Shown: positions 1-10,850, counted from the first letter of the stretch. The stretch: 64,000 nucleotides of DNA from Hyposmocoma kahamanoa (GCF_003589595.1 NW_020654289.1:1395112-1459111), one strand, 5' to 3'. Notes: a model not told the origin generated them from the letters alone. Program-made: numbers and translations.

Positions 1-179
1 CCTGCAAAATTTGAGAGCATAATTACTACTTACATTATTGCAATGAAATTAGAAATAATTAATGATGAAACTGAATAGAATTCAATTACATTAAAGTCTC
101 ATTCTTGATAACACTTATATATCGTATATTTAGGTACTTATATAGAATACTTACAAATGTAATTATTGCTTTATTTTCA

Positions 180-600
180 TATACCGGTAAGGTGCAATAA
201 AAACTTAAATACCAGAAACTAAATCTAAGATTAAATTGCATGAATAAAATTGGGTCCCGCGGCAAGGTGCCCAAGATGCTGGCAGCGTAAGATTAAATTG
301 CATGAATAGAATTGGGTCCCCGCGGCAAGGTGCCCAAGATGCTGGCAGCGTTCCCCTTTGTATTGCTATGCTAATGCGTTGGGCAACGTAGTTTTTTGGA
401 TAACATTTTGTACAAATGAAGGTCACCTGGATCCCACAGGTCAAAAGGTTCCAATAGGTAGTCGGAACCGAGGTCCTGCTACTTATTACTTTTTAATCTT
501 TCCGTCAGCTCAGCTGCGGAGCCAGCCCACTTGCTGGTGTGCTGGAGATGGGATGGCGCAAGTGTATCGGCACACCTGGCGTCCCACACCACCTGCCCGG
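180..600 (+). repeat. R5 repeat copy with internal 62-bp tandem duplication
   Basis: This segment shares a long ordered similarity with 34095-34420 and, for its first part, with 15090-15210. Shared landmarks are GGCAAGGTGCCCAAGA, GCTGGCAGCGTTCCCC, the pair CAAATGAAGG and CCCACAGG/CCCACGGG, and GAGCTGCGGAGCCAGCCC. Within it the block at about 228-289 is repeated at about 290-351 with one base change and one extra C. The segment is non-coding as far as I can see. It could be the 5' part of a retrotransposon, because two other copies are followed by an A-tailed R1 repeat in the same orientation. The class is not established. Confidence 0.7.
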
Positions 601-751
601 CCCTTGTTGGGATGAGAGTCATTCCGTCCGGGCGTTTACCATCAGTATGATGGCAAATTATACGCTTTGATATAGTTCGTAAGCACTATTTTGTAAAAAA
701 ATCTTTTATAGAATAAAAAGCTTTACTTTGAAGACAGTTTTGCATATCCGA

Positions 752-930
752 AATGTCTGTCCTAAGGTTGCCTGGAAGAAATTGCTACATAGCAATAAGG
801 CCGCCTGTTGCACATTGACTTACTACTACTATTATACTTAAGTATTGTATTTTAATTGTAATTTTATGTGCAATAAAGAATATTCCATTCATTCATTCAT
901 TCATTTATTCGTTCATTCATTCATACATTC
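752..930 (+). mobile_element. LINE 3' tail with ATTC-type microsatellite
   Basis: The block around 758-810 reads as a 3' end: a CCTAAGGTTGCCTGGAAGAA motif, then GCAATAAGGCCGCCTGTTG. A GTGCAATAAAG motif at about 870 precedes a (CATT/CATTCATT)n run to about 927. The same arrangement occurs inverted at 4102-4225, there ending in (GATA)n. This is the usual layout of a non-LTR retrotransposon 3' end, with a polyadenylation-like AATAAA followed by a short simple repeat. No coding region is left upstream. Confidence 0.65.
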
Positions 931-939
931 ATTCATAGT

Positions 940-1423
940 TTTTAAGATGTTTTACAAAAGTGTTGTCTTGTGTTTTTATGTTTAATGGGATCGCGTTATT
1001 TATTTTAAAGTAACTTTGTATTATTTTTATAACTTGATAAAAACCTTTCACGTAAGTATTATTATACATAATATGGCCTTAATATACCACTGGTATGATT
1101 TATAGCTTACTTGTTACTGTTAGTGTTGTACTAGCTGTGTAAATATTTAGCTCTTCAGATTGTAATTACTGTATGTATTTTTTTAAATTTTGGTCGTTTG
1201 AATATTGGTCATGAGGAATTTATTCTAAGTAGTACATTTTTTGTTTCATTTAAGTGTTTTCGTTGGTACGTCACGATTGGAGCAGCGGACATATGATTCC
1301 TCGCGCGTATACGTCGTCGGATGTATGATATCCATGTCATCACATTTACTTTTTTACTTTTTCTCTTTCCTTGATTAAGAAAAGATATATACATTTTTAT
1401 TGAATATATCATCATTCATTTTT
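940..1423. other. No recognised feature
   Basis: AT-rich sequence between the LINE tail and a SINE-C tail. The longest open frame is 68 codons on the minus strand, with no recognisable domain. I see no repeat shared with the rest of the window here. Confidence 0.5.
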
Positions 1424-1476
1424 TATGAAATTACTCCTCTAGTTTGTTATAATTATTAATGCAAAGATCTGATACA
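1424..1476 (-). mobile_element. SINE-C 3' tail fragment
   Basis: On the minus strand this reads as a GATCTTTGCATTAATAATTA motif followed by AACAAACTAGAGGAGTAATTT. The same tail follows the tRNA-like head at 53398-53520 and recurs at 16262-16325 and 36690-36745. Only the tail is present. Confidence 0.5.
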
Positions 1477-1861
1477 AAAAAGGGAACGATTCCATTTAGT
1501 TCATTCAGACAAATTAAATTGTTCGGTCTTTTAGTTTCTTTAGTTATTTTAGTTTTTTAGTTCAGTGGGTCAGTTTCAGTGTAAGTGTTTAAATTTGATA
1601 AAGAAAATAAAAATAAATATGGAACAATTTTATTATCCTTATAAGTTTATATTTGAGTCTTAAACGACCCGGCAAGATGCAGTCGTGCATCTTACTCGAT
1701 TTTGTACTAAAAGCAATGATAGTCTACTAACTGTCTCGCTCGCACCATCTCGCATCACGTGACATAAACATATACATAATTTCAATAAGAAAGAAGATAT
1801 CCATAATATTAACCTTAGAGCTAAGTCCAAACTCATGGTACCACGATTTCGTTTAATAAAG

Positions 1862-2253
1862 GTAAACAACTCTTTTACTCGTATGGGGAACTGTATACGT
1901 TTTTACAATAAGATTCCGGAGCATATATGAAGTGTATCAATTCCTAAGTTTAAAAACTACATTAAAAATATTTTGATCGAAAAATCATATTACAAAGTTG
2001 AAGACTAGGTGTTAGATAAAGATGTATGGAAAGGCGACATGGCTCCAGAATCCACACAAATTTGATTCAAAGTGTATTCCATAGCATTTAAGTTTATTTG
2101 AAAAGAGCAATCCCAAGAGTTTCTTGCTCGTTCTTCTCAGGGAGGTCAGCGGAGTGAACGAGCAGTAGCTTAACTGTGACGTTTTCAAGTGTAAATTTAT
2201 TTTACCTATGGAATAAATAATCTTTGACTTTGACTTTGACTGTGAACTACAAT
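1862..2253 (+). pseudogene. LINE reverse transcriptase C-terminus and 3' UTR, decayed
   Basis: One forward frame reads GNCIRFYNKIPEHI, stop, SVSIPKFKNYIKNILIEKSY, then YKVED, stop, VLDKDVW (about 1885-2025). This resembles the extreme C-terminus of Jockey-like insect LINE ORF2 proteins: the FYNKLP motif, the LPxxKFK stretch, then IEKSYY. Two in-frame stops make it a pseudogene. The following non-coding part ends with AATAAATAATC and a repeated CTTTGA unit at 2215-2240, as LINE 3' tails often do. The 5' end is truncated. Family placement is by memory of typical motifs only. Confidence 0.7.
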
Positions 2254-2862
2254 ACCGGTGAACTATTAAGATAGTGAACAAGAAATTAATAACATTTCGA
2301 TCAGGGTCAGGAATTCATTCCTAACAATTCCTAGTTTTGAACTATTTTTACTTTAGTGCAAAACTTTGTCTGTCCACAACTGCCTGCTAAATTTAACTTC
2401 AAAATTCTCTAGATCCCCAAGGGATGCCATTACGCCTTTAGTACTACCATTCCGCACGACCGCTCTTGGCTTTAATTCCTCTGACCCTACACTTGGCAGA
2501 TTGTAGAACATTCATAGCGGAGTTAGAAACATATTTTTGCTCTCACTTTACAAATTATCTTTTTTTGTTTTAATTTGATATGGCTCCGGGTTGTTGTTTT
2601 CTTGTATTTATTTTTTAATTGCTGTACTTTTTTTAACCTCCGCTGTGTCTGTTTTATTTGATGGCAAATCTTTTCGGGGAATTTAATCGGGATGTTCAGC
2701 TGTTTAAATATAAGAAAGAAGTAGAGCTCTTTCTCCAATGAGGTAGTAGAGTCCATCCCCACATCATAGATGCCTGGTATTGTAAGACTACGCGGGCTAA
2801 TGCCCGCGTAACAAACGTAATCGTTTGTTCCTTCCTCGAACCTGTAAGATGTGAGCGTTTTA

Positions 2863-3108
2863 GTGGTAATAGAGCTTCTTGTGAAAGAGTTCATCCAGGG
2901 TACTGCCACCTGACCTCTTTCTGCCGCCAAGCAGTAATTGGAGCATTACTGTATTCTGGTTTTGAAGGATAAGGGTGTTAGTGAACTTACAGTCTTACAT
3001 GGAACTTGTCAACTTATGTCTCAGAGTGACGGGCGCAGTGGCAGTATGCCTCAGATCTATGCGATTTAAAGGTCTGAGTTGCACTGCAACTGTTCGTATT
3101 ATAAAAAA
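2863..3108 (+). repeat. R1 repeat copy
   Basis: The copy starts with GAGCTTCTTGTGAAAGAG and passes through the hairpin GCAGTAATT-GGAG-CATTACTG (2932-2953). It continues with GACGGGCGCAGTGGCAGT and GCGATTTAAAGG, and ends in an A-rich TATTATAAAAAA. About 65 bp before the tail, present in other copies, are missing. A LINE coding remnant follows without a gap, so this is part of a nested cluster. Confidence 0.75.
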
Positions 3109-3298
3109 CTGGAATTATCTTTCTCCTGAAGTTTTTCCTTTGCACTATGACATGGGATTCTTCAAAAAGCATGTCAACAGGGCTCTCAATAGACTGGCAA
3201 CGCATAGGTCGCTCCTGTAAAGTTGCAGATGTCCATGGGCGACGATGATGACCTCCCAAAGTGGCTCGTCAGCCAGTTTGCCTCCTACTTTAATTTAA
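3107..3298 (+). pseudogene. LINE reverse transcriptase C-terminal fragment
   Basis: The frame reads NWNYLSPEVFPLHYDMGFFK, then KHVNRALNRLATHRSLL and a stop at 3220. The WNxLPxxVFP...YD...FKxxVNR pattern is the last segment of Jockey/CR1-like non-LTR reverse transcriptases in insects. The UTR-like part follows with CGTCAGCCAGTTTGCCTCCT and ends in AATTTAAAAAA near 3300. The piece is only about 35 codons of protein. It lies between an R1 copy (plus) and an R1 core (minus). Confidence 0.7.
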
Positions 3299-3300
3299 AA

Positions 3301-3352
3301 AACGCAGTAATGCTCATACTGCTTGGCGGCAGAAATAGGTAAGATGACAGGT
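3301..3352 (-). repeat. R1 repeat, hairpin-core fragment
   Basis: This is the inverted-orientation core of R1: CGCAGTAATGCTCATACTGC, then TTGGCGGCAGAAATAGGTAA. Nothing of the flanking R1 arms is present. Confidence 0.6.
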
Positions 3353-3602
3353 GAGACCATTGTGTTGCATTTACTAAATCGTTTTTATGGCTCAACACTT
3401 TTATTATCATCCTGTTCTGAAGAAAAGAGCCTCTCAACATCCTTGTACACGGACTTCAAAGGGGTTTGAGAACTTGAGTATGTGTCGAGCGTCCTTTTGT
3501 TGTGATTATAGTATTTGTAAATATTGTGCTCCTTTTGTTATGTTTTTGAAGTTATAAGACTACGGTTTGTTGGACATTGTGGTTTCTTAAAACATTTTCT
3601 AA

Positions 3603-3745
3603 TTTTCAACCGACTTGAAAAAAGGAGCAGGTTCTCAATTCGACTGAATTTTTTTGTATGTTACGATATTTTCTTTTTTTTTTGGAAGGCGGATACATCA
3701 CTAGTAGTCCATTTCAGATTTGAAGAAAACATTCCGTCTTAATTT
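3603..3745 (+). repeat. R3 repeat, first half
   Basis: Begins TTTCAACCGACTTGAAAAAA and carries the R3 markers GGTTCTCAATTCGACTGAAT and TTTGAAGAAAACATTCC. It stops before the second half. An inverted partial copy lies 150 bp downstream (3898-4101). Confidence 0.7.
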
Positions 3746-3897
3746 TTTTTTAAAGTTTGTAATATTCGTATACCAAATGGTGCATAATAGAGAAACTTTT
3801 AAAAATTATATAACATCAAAACTGCGCTAATATTATTATGAATAAAAATGTTATTATTGTATTATATTGTTTATAAAAAATAAAACTAATTTCATGA

Positions 3898-4101
3898 CTT
3901 TATAGAACTAAATCTATTTGCCAAGTTTTATTGAAAACGATTAACAAAAGTAGTTGAAATAAAAAAAAACCTGACTTATCTCCTAATTTGCTACCCTTAC
4001 ATGTGGAATATTTTCATCTAATTTAAACGGGACCAAAACTGAGGTACCCTCTTTCCAACAAAAAGAGAATCACCAAAATCGGTTCACAAATGCCGGAGTA
4101 G
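3898..4101 (-). repeat. R3 repeat, partial
   Basis: On the minus strand it shows AACCGATTTTGGTGATTCTC, GTACCTCAGTTTTGG and AAACTTGGCAAATAGATT, all R3 landmarks in the right order. It ends at the GCCGGAGTA point, where a GATA-tailed LINE end is joined. Confidence 0.65.
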
Positions 4102-4225
4102 ATAGATAGATAGATAAATACTTTATTGCTCACACACAAGAACAAGAATAGTACATAAACAACTTAAAACTAATGTGGGCAAAGGCGGTCTTATCGCTAA
4201 GAGCGATCTCTTCCAGACAACCTTA
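4102..4225 (-). mobile_element. LINE 3' tail with GATA microsatellite
   Basis: Read on the minus strand it has CCCTAAGGTTGTCTGGAAGA, then TCGCTCTTAGCGATAAGACC, GAGCAATAAAGTATTTATC and (TCTA)n. This matches the layout of 752-930. The simple repeat sits at the 3' end, as expected if it grew from the retrotransposon tail. No coding part remains. Confidence 0.7.
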
Positions 4226-4494
4226 GGGTTAGAGGAATGCTAATCGGAGCGGGAGACGTAGTGTGCCAATTTTACAAATATAAAAATAAAAATATAAAAA
4301 AAATAAAATTGTATAAATAAAACGTAGTTGCTTAACATACACACAAACTAAATAGAATTGAGAAATCTCCTTTTATGAAGTTAAAAAGCGTAATATTTTA
4401 GGCCACAGGAGAAGCGGGAGCCTTAAATAAATATCCAATGGTCAATGTGCTGGACAACCAGACCAATTACCTGGTCTCAAATTAGAGTATTCCC

Positions 4495-4595
4495 TTGTAC
4501 TCAGAACACCCAGACCAGAACCAATTTAGAAAAGCTCATTTCCGAAGATCCCACGCTCACAGTGCGAACCGTTCGGCCACTGAGGTCTTCAAAAC
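4495..4595 (-). mobile_element. SINE-B-like tail with degenerate head
   Basis: It contains AACACCCAGACCAGAACCAA, the reverse complement of the tail that follows the SINE-B head at 49917, then a stretch with CGAACCGTTCGGCCACTGAG, which is a tRNA A-box-like region in reverse. The order differs from the complete copy, so this may be a junction of two SINEs. Confidence 0.45.
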
Positions 4596-4928
4596 ACAAC
4601 GTATAAGCAGAAATTATTAGAAACCTACATCCCAGAATTTCGTCATATTTGAAAGTACGATGTTATTTATTCATGCCATATTACGACTAAGTCTCCATTC
4701 TCCGAAAACAAGTGACTCTCATTAGAGTTCCGATCATTAGAGCTCGCACAAAAAATGTCTTTGACGCAAAGAGATCACTGCCTTGGAACCGGAACGTTCT
4801 TCAACAGACGACGAACGAGACAACCCCGTTGTTAGATAGTTCAGCTTTTTACAGCCGGAATAATAGTTCTGGGTCCGTGATTGTTAGAAAAAGCTGTGAA
4901 GCAATGTTACTCGAACGTTGTTTTTCTT

Positions 4929-5055
4929 TTTTAACCGACATGAAATAACGAAGAGGTTCTCCATTTATTTAACAGACATACGTGATTCGATGATTATTTT
5001 TCTTTTACAAAGGCGGTTACTCAGTAGCGGTCCCATGGTGGCATTTCAGGCAAAA
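4929..5055 (+). repeat. R3 repeat, degenerate
   Basis: Starts TTTTTTAACCGACATGAAAT and continues GAGGTTCTCCATT, GTGATTCGATGATTATTTTT and GTAGCGGTCCCATGG. The landmarks are in the R3 order but strongly diverged. Confidence 0.5.
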
Positions 5056-5400
5056 TAGTTTCGATTCACAGTCAGTCACATACAGTCTGGAGGCTAGACT
5101 CACAAATTTATAAGGGCACTATCGAAGACACGTCGCAACTGGTCGCTGGACTACACGTGTCGCAAGTGAACAGTTCTTTGATGCACTCGAGATCTAGTCT
5201 CCAGTCTTCATGAAATTTAAATGTAACATTTCTAAAATTTTGTTTAAATAGTTTTGCATTTCTTTTTTATTATATATACTTCTTACTTACTCAGAAAGAT
5301 CTTCATTTTAAAGATCTTCAGCATGCTTCACACGTGTTTGCCGGTTCTCTTTAAAATAAAAAGGGTGCGTTGACATTCAAACACTAGCGTGTAATAATAT

Positions 5401-5588
5401 ATAATAATAATAATACGGTAATAATAACGCACACACTCAACATAACCCCGTACTAGGGAAAACCCTGTGTCGCGGGTGCCATGGACACACACATAGACAA
5501 CCACACATTACAGCCAAACTCACGAGAGAAATAAAAATAGGCCGTACATATTTCTCCCGGCCCGGGAATCGCACCTGGGACCTCTGAT
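5401..5588 (-). mobile_element. SINE-A copy, head truncated
   Basis: On the minus strand the order is GGTGCGATTCCCGGGCCGGG (B-box region), AGAAATATGTACGGCC, TCTCTCGTGAGTTTGGCTGT, GTGTCCATGGCACCCGCGAC and a CGTTATTATT tail. The A box is lost upstream of the B box. This is a tRNA-derived SINE with a common body and an (ATT)n tail. Confidence 0.75.
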
Positions 5589-5890
5589 GGCGTTCTTCTT
5601 TCGAGGCCTTTGTATTAAATAAATAAAAGATGGTTGTTGAGGTCTTCTAGTAAGTTATTATTGATATACAATAAGTTCTTAATATTATTACAAACATGAA
5701 TTGACAAACTGTTCGTGTACTGACATGAGACCGATGAGAGGTTGTTCCATAATTTAATATGGCGTCCGCTAAACGTGACAGTACTCTTCATTTTTTCTTT
5801 TTGCAGAAAGGCAAAGGTCTATAGACTGTGCAGCCTTTATACAGTATGCGTTCCGTTTCAATACGATGGTTTTTTATAAGCGAGACGCCT

Positions 5891-6022
5891 AGCCATAACA
5901 GTTGCAGTACCATTCAGAGCTTAAATTCACAAAGATCTGAGAGACACTGTCACTGCGCCTGTCACCCTGAAACATAAGTTGACAAGTCCCATGTACCTGT
6001 AATATCACCAGCACCCTTACCG
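5891..6022 (-). repeat. R1 repeat, partial
   Basis: Contains the R1 order in reverse: CCATAACAGTTGCAGTACCA, AAAGATCTGAGAGACACTGT, TGACAAGTCCCATGTACCTG and CACCAGCACCCTTACC. It stops before the hairpin core. Confidence 0.7.
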
Positions 6023-6586
6023 GCTTGTTTAGTATAGATGGTACTTTTCAATGATAGCTTCTAATTATGATGCATATCTGATAAATATATTTTGTTCTAT
6101 TTTCAGGTAAGTAATGTTGCATAAAATGAGTTGCTGACTACACAGTATTGATGGTAAGAGATACCTTTATACCTTTCAATTTGGGGGAAAAAAAAATTAA
6201 AAAACAGTTTCAATCAAAATTGTGTCGGTGGGTATTTATACAAAAAATAATTAAACTTCGCCCAAATTCAATGCTTTTATGAACATCGTTTGTTGCTGCG
6301 GCTTTTTTTTATATTTTTGCGCGGTTTCAGTTTCACGTTTCAAAAATTTTTTAAAATAGTTTTTTGCTAAAGCAACTTTGAATTTGCTAAACGCTTGTAA
6401 TTACGCGTTGATATTGTCCCTGGAACATTGGAAAGTTATTACATACAGTGATGCTTATGTGCATTTATTAGTTCTAATATAAGAGAGACGACATGGAACT
6501 ATTAGCACATGCAAAATTTCAACTGCCCACACATAGGAAAATTTTTTTTGCTATATAAAGTACCATCATAGTTAAATAAAAAAGTG
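6023..6586. other. No recognised feature
   Basis: AT-rich DNA with homopolymer runs (poly-A near 6188, poly-T near 6305). No shared repeat and no open frame of interest were seen. Confidence 0.5.
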
Positions 6587-6690
6587 TGGTAACTCCGTAT
6601 AAAGTGACAGCGCGTCTTTATGTGAGCGCGACTGCTGGCGCTGTGTACAGACGGACGCACACATTCGCACTAAGATCACAGTGATTAAAA
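6587..6690 (+). repeat. R7 repeat copy
   Basis: Starts with TGGTAACTCCGTATAAAG and continues through a GC-rich stretch to GACGCACACATTCGCA. The same start and spacing are found inverted at 46040-46148 and, shortened, at 34968-35015. The sharp shared boundary at GGTAACTCC suggests an element end. Confidence 0.55.
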
Positions 6691-7189
6691 ATGCGTTGCT
6701 GTAACACCTACATATCCCAAAAACCAAACAAAAAATGGCCTAGTAAGTTATACCCTCTGCAGTTTCTACATCCATACATTTTACTGGCAAACGTGTGCTA
6801 CCTCACGTATCGGGTAACCAATAACTCAGGGGAACACCTGTTCCTATTACGAGAGTCCAATTCTGGCTCGTTCGCAGTGTGACATAAGACCGATGACGGT
6901 GTTTTACCTTTATTTAACATATTGGTCCATTTTCTATTACCCTTTTTTTCCGTACACTTGTATTTTGAATGTTTGTTTTTTTTATTTATCACCATCATGA
7001 TTATCAACTTATTATTATTTATTTATTTCAGCCTGTTCTGCGACTTATAATTTGAAACAACTTATAACATTACATAACATTACGAACAGGTGTTCATAAA
7101 ACAGATAATTTTTGTAAATAAATGTACAAACATCAGATACGAAAATCAGCAGAGAGCGCAAATTATATATCTCGCTTCTGGTCACAGGT

Positions 7190-7250
7190 TTTCTCTAAGG
7201 AGAAGGTTTGGGCCATACTCCGGTACTCTGGTCCAATGCTACCAAGTTTG
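7190..7250 (+). repeat. Short piece of a dispersed repeat also at 62403
   Basis: The order AAGGAGAAGG, TTTGGGCCATACTCC, GGTCCAATGC resembles 62403-62460 (AGGCTTAGGCCATAGTCC, TGTCCAATGC). The copy is short and diverged. Confidence 0.35.
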
Positions 7251-7784
7251 ATATGAAACCAAATGAAGAGAGGAACAACTCGTGCGCCTGGTGGTGAGCG
7301 ACCACACAGAGCTTTACTTCGAAAATCTATATTCATCGTCAAATGTAATATGTCGCCGTGTCGCCAAATTCACAAGTTGTCGCTAAAATTGGACTTCCAT
7401 TCCATTATAAACATTTACTCTTATGATACTCATAAGATGCTTCATTCCGTTCGCAAGAACTTTACGGTGAACAATACGCTTGAAATAAGAAATGTATCAT
7501 TGAGTACAATCTTCACAAAGTCAGCGAAGACATAAATGTGTTATAAGGTGAAAACTAATTAACTGCCAATAAAGTCGCTAAATTTTTGGGTCGTTAATTA
7601 GAAACAAAATATCGTTTCGAGATGTCAAAATGTCGCTTAATCTATAATATGAATCATAATTAGGTGTCCAAAATGTAAACAAAGGGGATAGCCGAGCAAA
7701 AAGGTACATTTTAAATGGTTGTTTGTAATTTTTGACGACAATACCGTTTAGAACTCTTTTCAAGCTTGTAATCTGATAAAACTT

Positions 7785-8184
7785 NNNNNNNNNNNNNNNN
7801 NNNNNNNNNNNNNNNNNNNNNNNNNNNNNNNNNNNNNNNNNNNNNNNNNNNNNNNNNNNNNNNNNNNNNNNNNNNNNNNNNNNNNNNNNNNNNNNNNNNN
7901 NNNNNNNNNNNNNNNNNNNNNNNNNNNNNNNNNNNNNNNNNNNNNNNNNNNNNNNNNNNNNNNNNNNNNNNNNNNNNNNNNNNNNNNNNNNNNNNNNNNN
8001 NNNNNNNNNNNNNNNNNNNNNNNNNNNNNNNNNNNNNNNNNNNNNNNNNNNNNNNNNNNNNNNNNNNNNNNNNNNNNNNNNNNNNNNNNNNNNNNNNNNN
8101 NNNNNNNNNNNNNNNNNNNNNNNNNNNNNNNNNNNNNNNNNNNNNNNNNNNNNNNNNNNNNNNNNNNNNNNNNNNNNNNNNNNN
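7785..8184. other. Assembly gap (400 N)
   Basis: Exactly 400 consecutive N. A round number suggests a scaffold estimate rather than a measured length. Any long open frame crossing it is an artefact. Confidence 0.98.
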
Positions 8185-8475
8185 GCAACACCGTGCATTA
8201 CTGAGTGCATTGCTCTAACTTGTAGGTACACTAAAGGCGATAAATACTGGCTAGTAGGTACGTCCCGAGAATAGATCTGGGGTATTTTACGGCTTTTACG
8301 ATTCATTAAACTGCTGGTTAGAGTTTAAACGGTAATTTGCGTCGACCACAAATAGGCCGCTTTATTATCGAATGTTACAAACAAACGCATGTGCTAGCTT
8401 GCATGGGAAAGTTCTCGAGGCGTCAATTTATTACAATGATCACGAGTCGAGAAACACCCAAATGGCTTATTTTCT

Positions 8476-8775
8476 GTTTTTTTTTTAATAATACCAAGTG
8501 ATGGGACGAACAAGTCGTGGACCTGGTCCTGTTTGTCTGTCCATAACAATTGCAGTGCCACTTGGGGCTTTAAAATGCAAAGATCGAAGGGGCACCGTCA
8601 CTGCGCCCGTCACCTGGAGACCTAAGTTGACAAGTCCCAATTTCATCAGCACCCTTACCCTTCAAAACCGGAATACAGTAATGCGCACATTACTGCTTGG
8701 CGGCAGAAATAGGCAAGATGGCAGTACTTCCCCGGACGAACTCTTTCACAAGGAGCTCAAGGTACTGCTACTAAC
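8476..8775 (-). repeat. R1 repeat, near full length
   Basis: This is one of the most complete R1 copies. On the minus strand it runs from AGTAGCAGTACCTTGAGCTC through CTTGCCTATTTCTGCCGCCA, the hairpin GCAGTAATG-TGCG-CATTACTG, GGGTGCTGATGAAATTGGG and GACGGGCGCAGTGACGGTGC. It then reaches CCACGACTTGTTCGTCCCAT and a TATTATTAAAAAAAAAA tail. The A-rich end argues for retroposition. No protein is encoded: the 116-codon forward frame is antisense to it and spurious. Confidence 0.8.
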
Positions 8776-8871
8776 TGCTTTTTGGCTTTGGTTGATTCCG
8801 CATGATAGTCAAATATTGAACCAATCGCTTTTGAAAAAAAAAGTATAATAGAGGATATACCTACACTGATT

Positions 8872-8990
8872 AATTACTATACAGTGTGAAAACATGAATC
8901 CTAAAAATTTTGACCATAGAAAAAAAAAAACACAAATTTACTTCGAAATTTTACAAGAAAACCGCTTATTCAATAAGTAGAACGAATCAG
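8872..8990 (+). repeat. R6 repeat copy
   Basis: The order ACAGTGTGAAAACATGAATC, CATAGAAAAAAAAAACAC, CTTCGAAATTTTACAAGAAA and TATTCAATAAGTAG matches 14136-14300 and 59455-59610. It is a dispersed non-coding family of unknown class. Confidence 0.6.
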
Positions 8991-9134
8991 CAGGCGTCAC
9001 TAATTCCGGCTTCTGTATAAGTTGACGAAGTATTATTTGAATCAATTCATCTTATCGCTTTAACTTTCGAGTACAATACGACAAAAGAGTGAGCCGTCTC
9101 GGTAACGCACGTGTCATGTTACGTGCAAACAATT

Positions 9135-9438
9135 AGTAGCAGCAGAGTTCCTAGTGAAAGTGTTTGTTCAGGGAAGTACTGCCACCTTACCTATTTCTGC
9201 CGCCAAGTGGTAATGTGAGGATTACCGCCTTCCGGCTTTGAAGGGTTAAGGTATAGGTGAAATTACAGGCAAATGGAACACATCAACTTATGTCTCAGAG
9301 TCATAGTCGCAATGCAGTACCTATCACATCTTTGCGATTTAAAGCTCTGAGTGGCACTGCAACTGTTATGGACAGGCATGTCGCTTACCCACTAGGCGCA
9401 CGACTTGTTCGTCCTGTCCCTTGATATTACTAAAAAAA
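9135..9438 (+). repeat. R1 repeat, near full length
   Basis: Runs from GTAGCAGCAGAGTTCCTAGT through TTACCTATTTCTGCCGCCAA, a partly decayed hairpin and GAACACATCAACTTATGTCT. It then passes TGCGATTTAAAGCTCTGAGT and GCGCACGACTTGTTCGTCCT to a TATTACTAAAAAAA end. Same strand as the copy at 9807. Confidence 0.8.
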
Positions 9439-9806
9439 CTTTCAATGTTTTTACGGACTGGTGGAGCAAAAAAAACTGCGAGATGTGTAAAGTTCAAACC
9501 TGGAATTCAGTAAAAGCAATTCAGCGCACCTGCACTCATGATGGTGATGTGCGACTTTGAATGTTACTAATACTAATCATTCGTATGGGCAAATCATTCG
9601 CCAACTCGAGTCGGGGGCACGATTCAAATCATTATTATGTCGGAACTATTTGGTCTCCACCATATCATCTCTCATTTCCATGTCAAAATATCCCAGTCCC
9701 CGTCACATTGACGGTACTTACCATATGTCAGAGAGGGCTAGGCAGAAATGCTATATGGAAAATAGATTAGTAATACTAATTAGTAATGTTGATCATTCGA
9801 ATACGA

Positions 9807-10040
9807 AAGCAGTAATGTCAGCATTACTGTGTTCCGGTTTTGAAAGATAAGGGTGCTGATGAAATTACAAACACATGAGACTTGCCGACTTATGTCCCAG
9901 GGTGACGGGAGCTGTGGCAGTGCCCCTCAGATGTCTGCGATTTAAAGCTCTGAGTGGCACTGCAACAGTTACGGACAGGCGTGTAGCTTACCATCAGGCG
10001 CGCGACTTGCCCGTCCCGTCACTTGATATTAATAAAAAAA
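9807..10040 (+). repeat. R1 repeat starting at the hairpin
   Basis: The copy begins exactly at the hairpin (AAGCAGTAATG-TCAG-CATTACTG), lacks the usual upstream 70 bp, and then has the full 3' part with a TATTAATAAAAAAAA tail. Copies at 23143, 34457 and 59866 begin at the same place. A 97-codon frame spans its edge and is not a gene. Confidence 0.8.
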
Positions 10041-10344
10041 AGCGGAAATTACTCGGTTACTAATTTGTCATTCGAATGACATGATTAGTAATTACTAACG
10101 AGTTGAATATCGAAATCATTCGCAATCGCGCATCACTAGTCATGACACGTACGATAGACCAAAACCATTAAGTCCATATACGCTTGAAGTAAACGAAGTG
10201 TTAATGGTTTTATTATTCTATTGTAATAGAAAGGATAAGCCATTTCAAGCAATATCATTCATCGGTGCAAATAATATTTACTCAACTATACCAACTTATC
10301 ATCGTCTTGGTCACCCATCACACGCATCACTGCTGGTATGATTT

Positions 10345-10850
10345 AGGGCTTTCATTCCGGGAATTTCGGTGTCGATATCGATAGTTCGGCATTTTCGTTC
10401 AGGTTTTCAGTCCCGGGAATGTATTGACTTTTTTAGAATAGAAGATTTAAGTTACTTAATTAACAGTAATAAATAATTTACTAAACTAACAGTAATTTAT
10501 TACATGGACATGACAACACTGAGTAAGGATATCGTTATTATCTGTGAAGGTTGAAAATCAGAAAAGAGAAACTATTTGAAATTACTTTAAACACCCTTCG
10601 TTTTTTTCTTGCTTTCTATTAAAAATGAAAAAAACTTTTGTAAATTATATTTGAGTTTAAATTATATTAGACATAATAAAAAATTTGATTATTATTTTTT
10701 TGTTTTGATTACCTTTTAAGCGTAACCTACTATGGAAACCTGCTTTTGAAATATTCTCGAAAATCTCGTTTTTCCCGGTATTTTCGAGACCGCATCGACT
10801 TTCCCGGTACGCGGAAATGCATCGATACTGAATTCCCGAGTATTACTAAG
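10345..10850. mobile_element. Possible MITE with CCGGGAATTTCGG-type ends
   Basis: The left end reads TTCCGGGAATTTCGGTGTCG then ATATCGATAG. The right end, reverse-complemented, reads CTCGGGAATTCAGTATCGAT. Several inner CCCGGGAAT / CCCGGTA motifs occur near both ends, and another similar stretch lies at 11095-11140. The ends are only about two-thirds identical and I see no clear target duplication. A non-autonomous DNA transposon is likely, superfamily not determined. Confidence 0.4.

Noticed and set aside
2523..2930. 135-codon minus-strand open frame with a lysine-rich C-terminus
   Set aside because: Its first part is antisense R1 sequence and the rest is low-complexity AT-rich DNA. A frame of this length is expected once or so by chance here.
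7578..8306. Long minus-strand open frame of 242 codons
   Set aside because: It spans the 400-N gap. The readable parts have no domain and the length is an artefact of N.
8498..8848. 116-codon plus-strand open frame
   Set aside because: It lies antisense across an R1 repeat copy. Similar spurious frames occur wherever R1 is intact.
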